Shown in pieces: positions 19,481 to 29,410 of a stretch of 64,000 bases of DNA. Where the stretch lies: assembly GCF_900156025.1 (NCBI RefSeq), contig NZ_FTMO01000003.1:62001-126000 (forward strand), in the 5' to 3' direction. Positions within the stretch are counted from its first letter, which is position 1. Each line of letters begins with the position of its first letter. The notes under the pieces were generated by a model, which saw only the letters and a list, made by a program, of their open reading frames with translations, was not told where the DNA came from and made no database searches. Origin of the DNA: Allobosea sp. TND4EK4 (GTDB taxonomy: Bacteria > Pseudomonadota > Alphaproteobacteria > Rhizobiales > Beijerinckiaceae). The translations under genes and the position numbers were made by a program.

Positions 19481-20176
19481 ATGAAGGACCCGCTTGTCTT
19501 CGTTCCCGGCCTCAGCTGCAACGCTGCGCTCTACGCGCCGCAATGGAGCGCTCTCGCCGATGGACGCCTGATCCTGGTGGCCGATCACGCCCGAGACGAC
19601 AGCCTTGGCGCCATCGCCGAGCGTCTGCTGGCCGCCGCTCCGCCGCGTTTCGCGCTCTGCGGGCTCTCGATGGGGGGCTATATCGCCTTCGAGGTGCTGC
19701 GGCGCGCGCCTGAGCGCGTCACGCGGCTCGCTCTGCTCGACACCAGCGCCAAGCCGGCGACGCCGGAGACAAACGAGCCGCGGGCGCAGATGATCGTCCT
19801 CGCCGAGAAGGGCGCCTATGACAACGTCACCACCCTTCTGTGGCAGCGGCTGGTCGCGCCGGCGCGCCTGACCGACGAGCCGCTGCGGCTGCTGGTAAGG
19901 GGCATGGCCGACGACGTGGGTGCCGAGGGTTTCGTCCGCCAGCAAAAGGCGATCATGCGCCGGCCGGATTCACGGCCGCTGCTCGCAGGGCTGGAGAAGC
20001 CGACGCTGGTTCTGGTCGGCGAGGAGGACGCAATCACGCCGGTGACCGAGGCGCAGGAGATGGCGGGGCTGGCGGGCGGTGCCGCGGAACTGGTCATCAT
20101 GCCCCGATGCGGGCACCTGGCAACGCTGGAAGCGCCCGAGCCGGTCACCGGCGCGCTGGCGCGCTGGTTGGCCTGA
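19481..20176 (+). CDS. Alpha/beta-hydrolase
   Basis: A 231-residue alpha/beta-hydrolase starting MKDPLVFVPGLSCNAALY at the ATG at 19481. The nucleophile elbow is GLSMGG with Ser, an Asp lies in VGEEDAITP and the catalytic-type His in PRCGHLATLEAPE, so the triad is complete. The family includes esterases and 3-oxoadipate enol-lactonase-like enzymes; the substrate is unknown. An open extension back to 19268 overlaps the helicase 5' end and is probably not translated. Confidence 0.88.
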   Translation: MKDPLVFVPGLSCNAALYAPQWSALADGRLILVADHARDDSLGAIAERLLAAAPPRFALCGLSMGGYIAFEVLRRAPERVTRLALLDTSAKPATPETNEPRAQMIVLAEKGAYDNVTTLLWQRLVAPARLTDEPLRLLVRGMADDVGAEGFVRQQKAIMRRPDSRPLLAGLEKPTLVLVGEEDAITPVTEAQEMAGLAGGAAELVIMPRCGHLATLEAPEPVTGALARWLA

Positions 20177-20192
20177 GCGGGCAGGGCGCCCG

Positions 20193-20453
20193 TCAGCGCG
20201 GCAGGGCGCAGGGGTCGAGCCTGGTCTCGCTCGCGGTGCGTCCGATCGAGCCGGTCGTCATCGGATCGACGGGCTGGCGCTTCGAGGCAGCGAGCGTGGC
20301 CTGCGCCATGCGGTCCTTGTCGAGCCCGCTGGTCTGGCTCGATACGAAATTGGCGGCGATGACCGAGAGGAAGGCGATCGCCGCACCGGCCTTGGCGATG
20401 TCAGCGGTCATGGTGCCGCGCTCGTTCTTCCAGAAAATGCTGACCAGGCGCAT
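20193..20453 (-). CDS. Small single-pass membrane protein, hypothetical
   Basis: An 86-residue protein beginning MRLVSIFWKNERGTMTADIAKAG, with one hydrophobic helix (about 21-38). The shape 'FWKNERG... A/I-rich helix' loosely recalls Flp/type IVb pilin-like peptides, but the diagnostic Glu-Tyr pair is missing. The second half is polar and ends near GSIGRTASETRLDPC. It stands alone between convergent or unrelated genes. No function is assigned. Confidence 0.5.
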   Translation of the reverse strand: MRLVSIFWKNERGTMTADIAKAGAAIAFLSVIAANFVSSQTSGLDKDRMAQATLAASKRQPVDPMTTGSIGRTASETRLDPCALPR

Positions 20454-20564
20454 CGCGCTCTCCGTCGCCCAAGACTTGGGTTGATCGCGCGACTATGACG
20501 AGGAGCGGTAAAGGCTTGGTTATTCAGGCGTAACCGAGATGGCTTGCATTGCCGGCATTTGCCG

Positions 20565-21488
20565 TCAGCCTGGTCTTCCCGCGCGTTCGCCGGCGAGCAG
20601 GGCACGATGCTCGCGGAAGAGAGCCCGGAGTGCCGCCAGCACTGCTGCGACCCCCGGGCGAGCGCGAGATACCTCGTGCGACAGCAGGTAGATGTCGTCC
20701 GCCGTCGTGTCTGGCGGCGGCTCGATGCGTACGAGGCTCTCGTCCCCGTCTGCCATGAAGCACGGGGCCATCGACAGCGTTCCTGAGAGCCTGATGCTCT
20801 CGTAACGCGCGGCCGAGTCGCCCACGCGGGCCGCGATCGGCCTGCCGGCCGCGAAACGGCGCAGATGCTCGTCGATCCGCGAGGATGTCTCGCGGCTGAC
20901 CGAGATGATCGGCGCCGTGGCCGGATCGACGTCGCGGCGGCAGTAGATCGCCTGCATGAGCCGGCCGACCTTCTGCGCGTAATAGCCGGGTCCCTGCGGC
21001 GGGTTGCTCATCCGGAGCGCGATGTCGGCCTGGCCCTTCGAGAGGTCGAGGCGCTCGCGCGTACTCAGGATCACGATCTCGACGCCGCCCGCCCGGGAGG
21101 AGAGGGTCGTCGCATGCCGGGTGAGAAGGAGGCTGATCGAAGTCGTGGCGGTGACCCGGACCGGCGCTCCGGGCTCCGGACGGGCGGAGGCCGCGCGCGT
21201 CCGGAAGCGGGCCATGGCAGCGGAGACCTCGCTCGCCTCGGCGGCGAGACCCAGCCCGATCGCTGTAGGGACGAGGCGGTTGGCGGCGCGGGTGAAGAGC
21301 TGCAGGCCGAGGTCGCGCTCCAGTGCCTTCAGCCGGCGCGTGACGGTGGCCTCGCTCAGGCCGAGCCGCGCCGCCGCCAGGGCCATCGACCCGCAGAGGG
21401 CGATCGCGTCGAAGATCCGGATATCGTCCCAGGCGGGCGATGCCAGATCGCGGTCGCGTCGAGGTGAAGGTGCAGCAGGCTCGGCCAT
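20565..21488 (-). CDS. LysR-family transcriptional regulator
   Basis: A 307-residue LysR-type regulator. The N-terminal winged helix is clear: WDDIRIFDAIALCGSMALAAARLGLSEATVTRRLKALE is typical of LysR members acting on their neighbourhood. It is followed by a periplasmic-binding-like effector domain. The extra N-terminal 18 residues are charged. No divergent target gene is adjacent; it lies 156 bp downstream of parE on the same strand. The target is unknown. Confidence 0.9.
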   Translation of the reverse strand: MAEPAAPSPRRDRDLASPAWDDIRIFDAIALCGSMALAAARLGLSEATVTRRLKALERDLGLQLFTRAANRLVPTAIGLGLAAEASEVSAAMARFRTRAASARPEPGAPVRVTATTSISLLLTRHATTLSSRAGGVEIVILSTRERLDLSKGQADIALRMSNPPQGPGYYAQKVGRLMQAIYCRRDVDPATAPIISVSRETSSRIDEHLRRFAAGRPIAARVGDSAARYESIRLSGTLSMAPCFMADGDESLVRIEPPPDTTADDIYLLSHEVSRARPGVAAVLAALRALFREHRALLAGERAGRPG

Positions 21489-21644
21489 GCGGTCAGCGGC
21501 CAGTCATCGGCGGTGGTGGGGGCAGACCGGTTGCGTCGGACAGGGGATGGTGAGGGCATGGGCTGATGCTGCCCGCGATCCTGTCCTTTCGCAGCCCGGC
21601 CGAACTGCCGGCGAGCCCTGCAATTCTGCCGGGCTCGCCAGGGC

Positions 21645-23729
21645 TCACAGGTCGATCAGTTCGCCGGCAAAGGCGGCCCGCTCCTGGATGAAGGTAAAGC
21701 GCGCCTCCGGCTTGTTCCCCATCAGGCGCTCGACCGTGTCGGAGGTCTCCTCCTTGTTCTCATGGTCCACCATGACCTTGAGCAGGATGCGCTTGCTCGG
21801 GTCCATCGTGGTTTCCTTGAGCTGCTGCGGCATCATTTCGCCGAGGCCCTTGAAGCGCGAGATTTCCGGCTTCTTGCCCTTGAACACCGTTTCGATCAGC
21901 TCGTCCTTGTGGGCATCGTTGCGCGCATAGACGCTCTTGCCGCCATGCTGCAGCCGATAGAGCGGCGGCACGGCGAGATAGAGATGGCCCTTCTCGATCA
22001 GCTTCGGCGTCTGGCGCCAGAAGAAGGTGACCAGCAGCGAGGCGATATGGGCGCCGTCGACATCCGCATCGGTCATCACGATGATCTTCTCATAGCGGAG
22101 ATCGTCCTCGCGGAACTGCGTGCCGATCCCGCAACCCAGCGCCAGGATGAGATCGGCGAGCTGCTGGTTGGCGTTGAGCTTTTCGCGCGTCGCATTGGCG
22201 ACGTTCAGGATCTTGCCGCGCAGCGGCAGGATCGCCTGGTTGGCCCGGTTGCGCGCCTGCTTGGCCGAGCCGCCGGCCGAGTCACCCTCGACGATGAAGA
22301 GCTCGGAGCCTTTCGCGCCGGCATTGCTGCAATCGGCCAGCTTGCCGGGCAGGCGCAGCTTGCGGGTGGCGGTCTTGCGCGACACCTCCTTTTCGAGGCG
22401 CCGGCGCAGCCGCTCCTCGGCCCGGTCCACCGACCAGTCGAGCAGGCGCAACGCCTGTTGCGGGGCTGCGGCGAGCCAGTGGTCGAAGGCGTCGCGGACC
22501 GCGTTCTCGACAATGCGGGAGGCTTCGAGCGTGGCGAGCTTGTCCTTGGTCTGGCCCTGGAATTCCGGCTCGCGGATGAAGACCGAGAGCATCGCGGCAC
22601 AGGTCGCCATGACGTCGTCGGAGGTGACCTGCGCCATGCGCTTTGACTGGCCGATCCGCTCGGCATGGTCGCGCAGGCCGCGCAGCAAGGCGATGCGCAG
22701 GCCCTGCTCATGCGTCCCGCCCTCGGGCGTCGGGATCGTGTTGCAGTAGGAGGAGGCGAAGCCGTCCTCGCCGGTGGCGAGCCAGGCGATCGCCCATTCG
22801 AGCGAGCCGTGGCCGCCCGGCTTCGTGATCTTGCCGGAGAAGATCGGCTCGGCGACGAGGTCCTTGCCCTCGATCTCCTGGGCGAGATAGTCGCGCAGGC
22901 CGCCGGGGAACCGGAAGACCGCCTCGCTCGCCACGTCGCCCTCGGGCTTCAGCAGGGCCGGTGCGCAATGCCAGCGGATCTCCACGCCGCCGAACAGATA
23001 GGCCTTGGAGCGTGCCATGCGCAGCAGCCGGGCTGGCTCGAACCGGGCGAGCTCGCCGAAAATCTGTGCGTCGGGGTGGAAGGTCACCTTCGTGCCGCGC
23101 CGGTTGGCGACGCGCCCCACCGTCTCCAGAGGCCCGAGCGGGATGCCGCGCGAGAAGCGCTGGCGATAAAGCATCTGGCCGCGGGCGACCTCGATCTCCA
23201 GCCGGTCGGACAGGGCGTTGACCACCGACGCGCCGACGCCGTGCAGGCCGCCGGAGGTTTCATAGGCCTTCGAGTCGAACTTTCCACCGGCATGCAGCGT
23301 CGTCATGATGACTTCGAGCGCCGATTTTCCCGGGAATTTCGGGTGCGGGTCGATGGGGATGCCGCGTCCGTTATCCGTGACCGCGACCGAGCCGTCCTCG
23401 AGCAGCTCGACCTCGATGAAGCTGGCGTGGCCCGCGACGGCCTCGTCCATCGCGTTGTCGATCACCTCGGCGAAGAGATGGTGCAGCGCGCGCTCGTCGG
23501 TGCCGCCGATATACATGCCGGGTCGGCGCCGGACGGGTTCCAGCCCCTCAAGCACTTCGATCGCCGAAGCGTCGTAGCTCGCCTCAGACAGCGTGCCGTT
23601 GCGAGGTGGCGCTGCGGCCGCCGGGCGAGGCCCCTTTGCCGGGCCTGCGGCCGGCGGCGATACTGGAACCGGCATCGCCGAAGCGGGCCGTTCCGGTTCC
23701 GCACCGAAGAGATCGCCGTTCTCCGCCAT
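21645..23729 (-). CDS. parE: DNA topoisomerase IV subunit B
   Basis: ATPase subunit of topoisomerase IV, which decatenates daughter chromosomes. From the ATG at 23729 (MAENGDLFGAEP) it has 694 residues; a TTG 9 bp upstream is less likely. It shows the GHKL ATPase signatures EVIDNAMDEAVAG, DNGRGIPID and GLHGVGASVVNALS, followed by the Toprim motifs EGDSAGGSAKQARN and DADVDGAHI. The ending KEETSDTVERLMGNKPEARF plus FIQERAAFAGELIDL is typical of ParE rather than GyrB, which would carry an extra insert. The first 45 residues are Pro/Ala-rich. Confidence 0.96.
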   Translation of the reverse strand: MAENGDLFGAEPERPASAMPVPVSPPAAGPAKGPRPAAAAPPRNGTLSEASYDASAIEVLEGLEPVRRRPGMYIGGTDERALHHLFAEVIDNAMDEAVAGHASFIEVELLEDGSVAVTDNGRGIPIDPHPKFPGKSALEVIMTTLHAGGKFDSKAYETSGGLHGVGASVVNALSDRLEIEVARGQMLYRQRFSRGIPLGPLETVGRVANRRGTKVTFHPDAQIFGELARFEPARLLRMARSKAYLFGGVEIRWHCAPALLKPEGDVASEAVFRFPGGLRDYLAQEIEGKDLVAEPIFSGKITKPGGHGSLEWAIAWLATGEDGFASSYCNTIPTPEGGTHEQGLRIALLRGLRDHAERIGQSKRMAQVTSDDVMATCAAMLSVFIREPEFQGQTKDKLATLEASRIVENAVRDAFDHWLAAAPQQALRLLDWSVDRAEERLRRRLEKEVSRKTATRKLRLPGKLADCSNAGAKGSELFIVEGDSAGGSAKQARNRANQAILPLRGKILNVANATREKLNANQQLADLILALGCGIGTQFREDDLRYEKIIVMTDADVDGAHIASLLVTFFWRQTPKLIEKGHLYLAVPPLYRLQHGGKSVYARNDAHKDELIETVFKGKKPEISRFKGLGEMMPQQLKETTMDPSKRILLKVMVDHENKEETSDTVERLMGNKPEARFTFIQERAAFAGELIDL

Positions 23730-23869
23730 CGCGTCCAATGTTTCCCGATTCGCAACAAGAGAGCCTAGCGCATCGACCAGACCGATGCGCTCGCGAAGCC
23801 GCTTATAGCCGGCCTGATCCCCTAGAAAAACACCGGCCCGGCATCTGTCAGCAGCGCGCGCCTTCTGTC

Positions 23870-23897
23870 ATCTCCCCGTCATGGGCGACGGGGAGAT
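23870..23897. other. 11-bp perfect hairpin upstream of an EcfG-type promoter
   Basis: ATCTCCCCGTC and GACGGGGAGAT pair perfectly around ATGGGC. No T-tract follows on either strand, so it is not a clear terminator. It lies in the 288-bp gap between the divergent parE and small stress-gene starts and could be an operator or repeat. Confidence 0.4.
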
Positions 23898-23902
23898 TCC
23901 GG

Positions 23903-23928
23903 GGAACTGGCGCCGTTCAGGCAGCGTT
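23903..23928 (+). promoter_or_regulatory. EcfG-type (general stress sigma factor) promoter
   Basis: GGAAC, 17-nt spacer, CGTT: an exact match to the alphaproteobacterial EcfG consensus (GGAAC-N16/17-CGTT). Transcription would start near 23935 and run into the small membrane-protein gene at 24018. Confidence 0.6.
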
Positions 23929-24017
23929 AAGTCCGGCGGGTGAGGATGGTCCTCGCTGCGATGCCTATCCGATCTGCTGCTGCATGATAAGATGGGCCAA
24001 AGACGGGGGGAAACGTC

Positions 24018-24209
24018 GTGCGGTCGCGTCAATCTGTACCTGTTGCGAGTGTCGCCGGGCTCGAGCGCTCGGCCCGGCTCGCCGGCGAATCCTTCGGCTA
24101 CGAAGATGTGAGGGCCCTGCCGACGCGCGCCGAGAGCGGCTCTCGCTGGCTGTGGTGGCTGGTTGCCGCATTGGCGGCTGTCGGCCTTGCAGCCTTGCAT
24201 TTCGCCTGA
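24018..24209 (+). CDS. Small membrane protein, putative stress-regulated, hypothetical
   Basis: A 63-residue protein from a GTG start preceded by a G-rich ribosome binding site (GGGGGGAAA). The first 40 residues are polar, and the last 20 (about SRWLWWLVAALAAVGLAALHF) form one tail-anchored hydrophobic helix. An EcfG-type promoter lies about 90 bp upstream, suggesting general-stress control. I do not recognise the family. Confidence 0.5.
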   Translation: MRSRQSVPVASVAGLERSARLAGESFGYEDVRALPTRAESGSRWLWWLVAALAAVGLAALHFA

Positions 24210-24303
24210 GGCTTTGATCGTCGCCGGTCCGCCAGTCCGGCGCCCGTAGCTCCGACGCCAAATATCAACCTTTCGACCCTAAGCCTGCGGGCAGGAGGGT
24301 CGC

Positions 24304-25512
24304 ATGCGTTGCGTCATCGTCAGCGATTTCGGGTCGGTCAATGGCGGCGCGGCCAAGGTCGCGATCGAAAGCGCGCGCGGCCTTGCAGAGGCCGGGGTGG
24401 AGGTTGTCTTCGCCTGTGCGATCGGCCAGGTCAGCGACCGGTTGAGCCACCCGAACATCGCGGTCGAAGCCTTTGGCGGAGAAGAGGTCTGGCGCGTCGA
24501 GGGCAAGCTGGCTGCGGCGCGGCAAGGCATCTGGAACGCGAAGGCCCATGCCTTCCTGGCCATGCTGTTCGGGCGGCAGCCGCGCGGCACCGTGATCCAT
24601 CTCCACCAATGGACGAAGGCCTTCAGCCCCGCAGCGATTGCCGCAGCCGGCGAGAGCGGGCTGCCGGTCGCGATCACCCTGCACGATTATTTCAGCTTCT
24701 GCCCGACCGGCGGGTATTTCGATTTCCAGGCGAACGCACCCTGCCGGCTCGAGCCGATGTCTGCCGGCTGCGTTGTACGCAACTGCGACCGGGCGTCCTA
24801 TGTCCACAAGCTCGTGCGCGTGGCGCGCCAGTGGCGCTCGAACAAGGCGCTCCACGCGCTGAAGGCACCGCTCTTCATCCATGTCAGCGATTTCGCCCGC
24901 CGGTTCGCCGAACCCTTCCTGCCCATCGCGGGGCGCCATGTCGTGGTCGAGAACATGATGGAGGCGCCGCGCCGCGAGCCGGCCCGCGTTGCGGACAATC
25001 GCCACGCGCTGTTCCTGGGGCGGTTCACGCAGGAGAAGGCCGGGGACCTTCTTGCGGAGGCTGCCAGGCGCGCGGAGATGCCGGTCCGCTTTGTTGGCGA
25101 GGGGCCTTTGCAGGCGCGCATCGCCGCCATCAACCCGCAGGCGCAGATCCGCGGCTGGGTACCGGCCGAGCATGTCTTCGATGAAATCGCGCAGGCGCGG
25201 TGCCTCGTCCTGCCGTCTCTGTGGTTCGAACCCGGGCCGCTGGTGGTCGCCGAGGCCCGCTCGCTCGGTGTGCCGGTTGTCCTCGCGCGTACCACGGGCC
25301 CTGCAAGCTGGGTCTTTGACGGGGACGATGGCCTGCTGGTGGACGGCGGCGATGTCGACGGGCTTGCGACCGCTTTGTCCCGACTGAAGGATGACGCTCT
25401 GGCCAGTACGATGGGCGCGGCCGCCTACCGGCGATACTGGGCCGATCCACTGACGACGTCCCGCCATGTGGAGCGCACGCTGGCAGCGTATTCGCGGCTT
25501 GCGGTCGCCTGA
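24304..25512 (+). CDS. Glycosyltransferase family 4 (GT-B fold)
   Basis: A 402-residue GT4-type glycosyltransferase. The N-terminal acceptor domain starts CVIVSDFGSVNGGAAKVA, with HDYFSFCPTGGYFDF in mid-domain. The C-terminal nucleotide-sugar domain has FLGRFTQEKAGDLLAEA, FVGEGPLQARI and the E-x7-E-like segment SLWFEPGPLVVAEARSLGVPVV. A Cys cluster (APCRLEPMSAGCVVRNC) is seen in related polysaccharide glycosyltransferases. No other sugar-polymer genes are nearby, so the product is unknown. Confidence 0.9.
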   Translation: MRCVIVSDFGSVNGGAAKVAIESARGLAEAGVEVVFACAIGQVSDRLSHPNIAVEAFGGEEVWRVEGKLAAARQGIWNAKAHAFLAMLFGRQPRGTVIHLHQWTKAFSPAAIAAAGESGLPVAITLHDYFSFCPTGGYFDFQANAPCRLEPMSAGCVVRNCDRASYVHKLVRVARQWRSNKALHALKAPLFIHVSDFARRFAEPFLPIAGRHVVVENMMEAPRREPARVADNRHALFLGRFTQEKAGDLLAEAARRAEMPVRFVGEGPLQARIAAINPQAQIRGWVPAEHVFDEIAQARCLVLPSLWFEPGPLVVAEARSLGVPVVLARTTGPASWVFDGDDGLLVDGGDVDGLATALSRLKDDALASTMGAAAYRRYWADPLTTSRHVERTLAAYSRLAVA

Positions 25513-25611
25513 AACCAGCTGGCCGGGCACCGACAGGCCGGGCTCGGGCGCGGCCCCACGCTGCGCAGTCTGGCGGCGCAGACGGAACGAGACCGGTGTC
25601 CTCGCTCCAAA

Positions 25612-25639
25612 CAAAAAGCCAGGGCGTTTCCGCCCTGGC
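25612..25639 (-). terminator. Intrinsic terminator of glnA
   Basis: On the minus strand a 9-bp stem (GCCAGGGCG/CGCCCTGGC, loop GAAA) is followed by a T5 run. It lies about 75 nt past the glnA stop codon and ends the glnB-glnA transcript. Confidence 0.8.
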
Positions 25640-25711
25640 GTTCAGGTGAGCCACGCGCGCGCGGCCTGGGAGGAGGGCTGGCCGGCACCGATACGGCGCC
25701 GGCCTTGATCC

Positions 25712-27121
25712 TCAGTAGGAGTAGTACATCGAGAACTCGACCGGGTGCGGCGTCATCTCGAAGCGCGCCACGTCCTGCATCTTGAGCTCGATATAGCTCT
25801 CGATGAAGTCGTCGTTGAAGACGCCGCCGGCCTTGAGATAGGCGTTGTCCTTCTTCAGCGACTCCAGGGCCTCGCGCAGCGAACCGCAGACCGTCGGGAT
25901 CTTCTTCAACTCGCGCGGCGGCAGGTCGTAGAGGTCCTTGTCCATCGCCGGGCCGGGATCGATCTTGTTGATGATGCCGTCGAGGCCGGCCATCAGCATG
26001 GCGGCGAAAGCGAGGTATGGGTTCGCCATCGGGTCGGGGAAGCGAACCTCGACGCGCTTGGCCTTCGGCGAGGTCGTCCACGGAATACGGCAGGACGCCG
26101 AACGGTTGCGGGCCGAATAGGCCAGCAGAACCGGGGCCTCATAGCCCGGGACCAGACGCTTGTAGGAGTTGGTCGACGGGTTGGTGAAGGCGTTGAGGGA
26201 CTTGGCGTGCTTGATGATGCCGCCGATGTACCAGAGGCATTCCTGCGACAGGTCGGCATATTTGTTGCCGGCCATGATCGGCTTGCCGTTCTTCCAGATC
26301 GACTGGTGGACGTGCATGCCCGAGCCGTTGTCGCCATAGATCGGCTTCGGCATGAAGGTCGCGGTCTTGCCGTAGCTCTGCGCGACGTTGTGGATCGCGT
26401 ACTTATAGACCTGCATCTGGTCGGCCATGTGGGTCAGCGTGTCGAACTTCATGCCGAGTTCGTGCTGCGCCGAGGCGACCTCATGGTGATGCTTCTCGAC
26501 CTTGACGCCCATGGCCGCCATGGCCGCGAGCATCTCACCGCGCATGTCCTGCGCCGAATCCTGCGGCGGGACGGGGAAATAGCCACCCTTGGTGGCGATG
26601 CGGTGGCCGAGATTGCCGCCTTCGTACTCGGTCTGGCCGTTGGTGGGCAGCTCGACGTTGTCGAGCTTGAAGCCCGTGTTGTACGGGTCGGACGAGAAGC
26701 GCACGTCGTCGAAGACGAAGAACTCGGCCTCGGGGCCGACATAGATGGCGTCGCCGATGCCGGTCGACTTCAGATAGGCCTCGGCCTTCTTGGCGATGCC
26801 GCGCGGGTCGCGGCCATAGGGCTCGCCGGTGGCGGGCTCGAGCACGTCGCAGTTGATCACCATGGTCGGAGCCGAGAAGAACGGGTCCATGACGGCGGTC
26901 GTCGGGTCCGGCATCAGCAGCATGTCGGACTCGTTGATCGCCTTCCAGCCGGCGATCGAGGAGCCGTCGAACATCGTGCCCTCGGCGAAGATGTCCTCGT
27001 CGATCATGGTGACGTCGAAGGTGACGTGCTGCCACTTGCCGCGCGGGTCGGTGAAGCGGAAGTCGACGTATTTGACGTCGTTGTCCTTGATCGCCTTCAG
27101 GACATCCTTGGCGCTTTGCAT
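25712..27121 (-). CDS. glnA: Glutamine synthetase type I
   Basis: Makes glutamine from glutamate, ammonia and ATP, forming the dodecameric GSI. The start is the ATG at 27121 ([18 protein letters not shown]). An AGGA box lies 9 nt before it, whereas the ATG at 27130 directly abuts that box and cannot use it. The resulting 469 residues are the standard GSI length. Seen motifs are [11 protein letters not shown], the ATP-site segment [12 protein letters not shown] and the adenylylation region [11 protein letters not shown] with the Tyr modified by GlnE. It is preceded by glnB on the same strand, 97 bp upstream. Confidence 0.97.
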   Translation of the reverse strand: MQSAKDVLKAIKDNDVKYVDFRFTDPRGKWQHVTFDVTMIDEDIFAEGTMFDGSSIAGWKAINESDMLLMPDPTTAVMDPFFSAPTMVINCDVLEPATGEPYGRDPRGIAKKAEAYLKSTGIGDAIYVGPEAEFFVFDDVRFSSDPYNTGFKLDNVELPTNGQTEYEGGNLGHRIATKGGYFPVPPQDSAQDMRGEMLAAMAAMGVKVEKHHHEVASAQHELGMKFDTLTHMADQMQVYKYAIHNVAQSYGKTATFMPKPIYGDNGSGMHVHQSIWKNGKPIMAGNKYADLSQECLWYIGGIIKHAKSLNAFTNPSTNSYKRLVPGYEAPVLLAYSARNRSASCRIPWTTSPKAKRVEVRFPDPMANPYLAFAAMLMAGLDGIINKIDPGPAMDKDLYDLPPRELKKIPTVCGSLREALESLKKDNAYLKAGGVFNDDFIESYIELKMQDVARFEMTPHPVEFSMYYSY

Positions 27122-27218
27122 TTTAAGCATTCCTCTTGCAGCAGTTTTCTCGAACTCGCAGGCCCCCGGCGGATCCAACTCGCCCGGTGACCCTTGATCC
27201 AATGACGTGGGAGACGCT

Positions 27219-27731
<513 letters not shown>

Positions 27732-27833
27732 TCAACTGCACTATTCTTAATCAAATCGCCTTCGGCCGCACCGGATGTTGGCGGCGGGCCGCCCGATGAG
27801 CCATGATGAGCCTCGATGCCGAACGGAACGACC

Positions 27834-29354
27834 ATGGAGCGGATGCAGCTGGCGCTGTTGACCACGGCCCAGATGGCCGCCGCCGACCGCATGACGATCG
27901 CGCAGGGGACAGCGGGTATCGTGCTGATGGAACGCGCCGGCCTGGCCGTCGCGGACGCGGCGGTCCGTCTTGCCGGAATCCCCAGTTCTGGCGCCACGGT
28001 GGCCGTGGTCTGCGGACCCGGAAACAACGGGGGCGACGGGTTCGTCGCCGCGCGGATATTGCGCGAACGCGGCCTCGCTGTGCGTCTCTCCGTGATCGGC
28101 GAGCCGACCGGCCTGACGGGGGATGCGGCGGAAGCCTTTGCGCGATGGGGGGCCACGCCGATGCCGATCGGGGAGGCGATGGCGGAGCAGCCATCCTGCG
28201 TCGTAGATGCGATGTTCGGCGCAGGGCTCAGCCGGCCGCTGGAAGGGCAGGCGGCGGCTGCGGCCGAGCTGATCAATGCGAGCGGCCGGCCGGTGCTCAG
28301 CGTCGATGTGCCCAGTGGCCTCAACGGCGATAGCGGGCAGGCGGCCGGGCCCGTGGTCCGGGCGGACGAAACGGTGACGTTCTTCCGCATGAATCCGGGC
28401 CATCTGCTGATGCCTGGGCGGGACCTCTGCGGCACAATCACCCTCGCGGATATCGGGATCAGCGACAGGGTTCTCGATTCGATCTCCCCTCTGGCGTTCC
28501 GCAACGGGCCGGAGCTTTGGAAGCACGCCTGGCCGTCTCACGGTCGCGATGCCCATAAGTTCGCCCGCGGCGCCGTCGCCGTCGTCGCGGGCGGGATTTC
28601 AGGGGTGGGGGCACCGCGCCTGGGCGCGCGGGCGTCCCTGAGGATCGGTGCCGGGCTCGTCACGATTCATTGCGATCTGTCGGCGCTGGCGGCTCATGCC
28701 TCGCGCGGGCCGGACGCGCTGATGCAGCGCCCGCTGGCGGATCTCGACGGGCTGCGTAAGGTGCTTGAGGATCCGCGGCTTAAGGTGGTGCTGGCTGGGC
28801 CGGCGCTCGGCCTCGATGCAAGGGCGCACCAGTTCGTCAGCGCTCTCAGCGAGAGCCCGGGCGCCGTCGTGTTCGACGCGGACGCGCTGACGCTGCTCGC
28901 AGCCTCGCCTGCCCTGCTGGCGGCAGCAGGAGCTCAAGGAAGCCGCGTGCTGACTCCGCATGAGGGCGAGTTCAAACGCCTTTTCGGCGCGCAGGCTGCC
29001 GTGATGGATAAGCCCTCCAAGCTCGAGAGGGCGATCGCTGCCGCGTCGTCGAGCCGCGCCGTCATCGTCTACAAGGGGGCCGACACCGTCATTGCGGCGC
29101 CCGACGGACGTGCCGCGATCAATACCACCGGCTCGCCGGCGCTTGCGACCGCCGGTTCCGGCGATGTCCTCGGGGGCATGATCGCTGGCCTGATGGCGCA
29201 GGGCATGCAGGCTTTCGAGGCCGCCTCCGCGGCTGTGTGGTTGCATGGGCGAGTCGGCGAGGCGATCGGCTTCGGGCTGATCGCGGACGACCTGCCGGAT
29301 GCGATCCCGGCTCTGCTCCGCGATACAGGGCTCGAAATGGTCTCCGACAGATGA
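27834..29354 (+). CDS. nnrD: Bifunctional NAD(P)H-hydrate epimerase / ADP-dependent dehydratase
   Basis: Repairs damaged NADHX/NADPHX. The N-terminal YjeF_N epimerase domain (about 1-210) has the motif CGPGNNGGDGFVAAR and DVPSGLNGDSG. The C-terminal ribokinase-like dehydratase domain (about 220-505) has LTPHEGEFKRLF and the catalytic loop NTTGSPALATAGSGDVLGG. The fused length of about 506 residues is standard. The ATG at 27834 is favoured by a GGAAC site 6 nt upstream; an in-frame ATG at 27816 lacks one. It is divergent from glnB across an AT-rich promoter region. A strong terminator follows. Confidence 0.93.
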   Translation: MERMQLALLTTAQMAAADRMTIAQGTAGIVLMERAGLAVADAAVRLAGIPSSGATVAVVCGPGNNGGDGFVAARILRERGLAVRLSVIGEPTGLTGDAAEAFARWGATPMPIGEAMAEQPSCVVDAMFGAGLSRPLEGQAAAAAELINASGRPVLSVDVPSGLNGDSGQAAGPVVRADETVTFFRMNPGHLLMPGRDLCGTITLADIGISDRVLDSISPLAFRNGPELWKHAWPSHGRDAHKFARGAVAVVAGGISGVGAPRLGARASLRIGAGLVTIHCDLSALAAHASRGPDALMQRPLADLDGLRKVLEDPRLKVVLAGPALGLDARAHQFVSALSESPGAVVFDADALTLLAASPALLAAAGAQGSRVLTPHEGEFKRLFGAQAAVMDKPSKLERAIAAASSSRAVIVYKGADTVIAAPDGRAAINTTGSPALATAGSGDVLGGMIAGLMAQGMQAFEAASAAVWLHGRVGEAIGFGLIADDLPDAIPALLRDTGLEMVSDR

Positions 29355-29355
29355 A

Positions 29356-29379
29356 AGGCCCGCCGAGAACGGCGGGCCT
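29356..29379. terminator. Intrinsic terminator-like hairpin between nnrD and the PRC-barrel gene
   Basis: A perfect 10-bp stem AGGCCCGCCG/CGGCGGGCCT with loop AGAA begins 2 nt after the nnrD stop codon. The convergent PRC gene ends about 30 nt beyond it, so the hairpin may serve both. Only weak T runs flank it. Confidence 0.6.
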
Positions 29380-29410
29380 CCATCATTGCCGGTTGTGGCG
29401 ATGCGCCGGC

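Noticed and set aside
23870..23897. Hairpin as an intrinsic terminator
   Set aside because: The stem is perfect, but no T-tract follows on either strand and both flanking genes start, rather than end, nearby.
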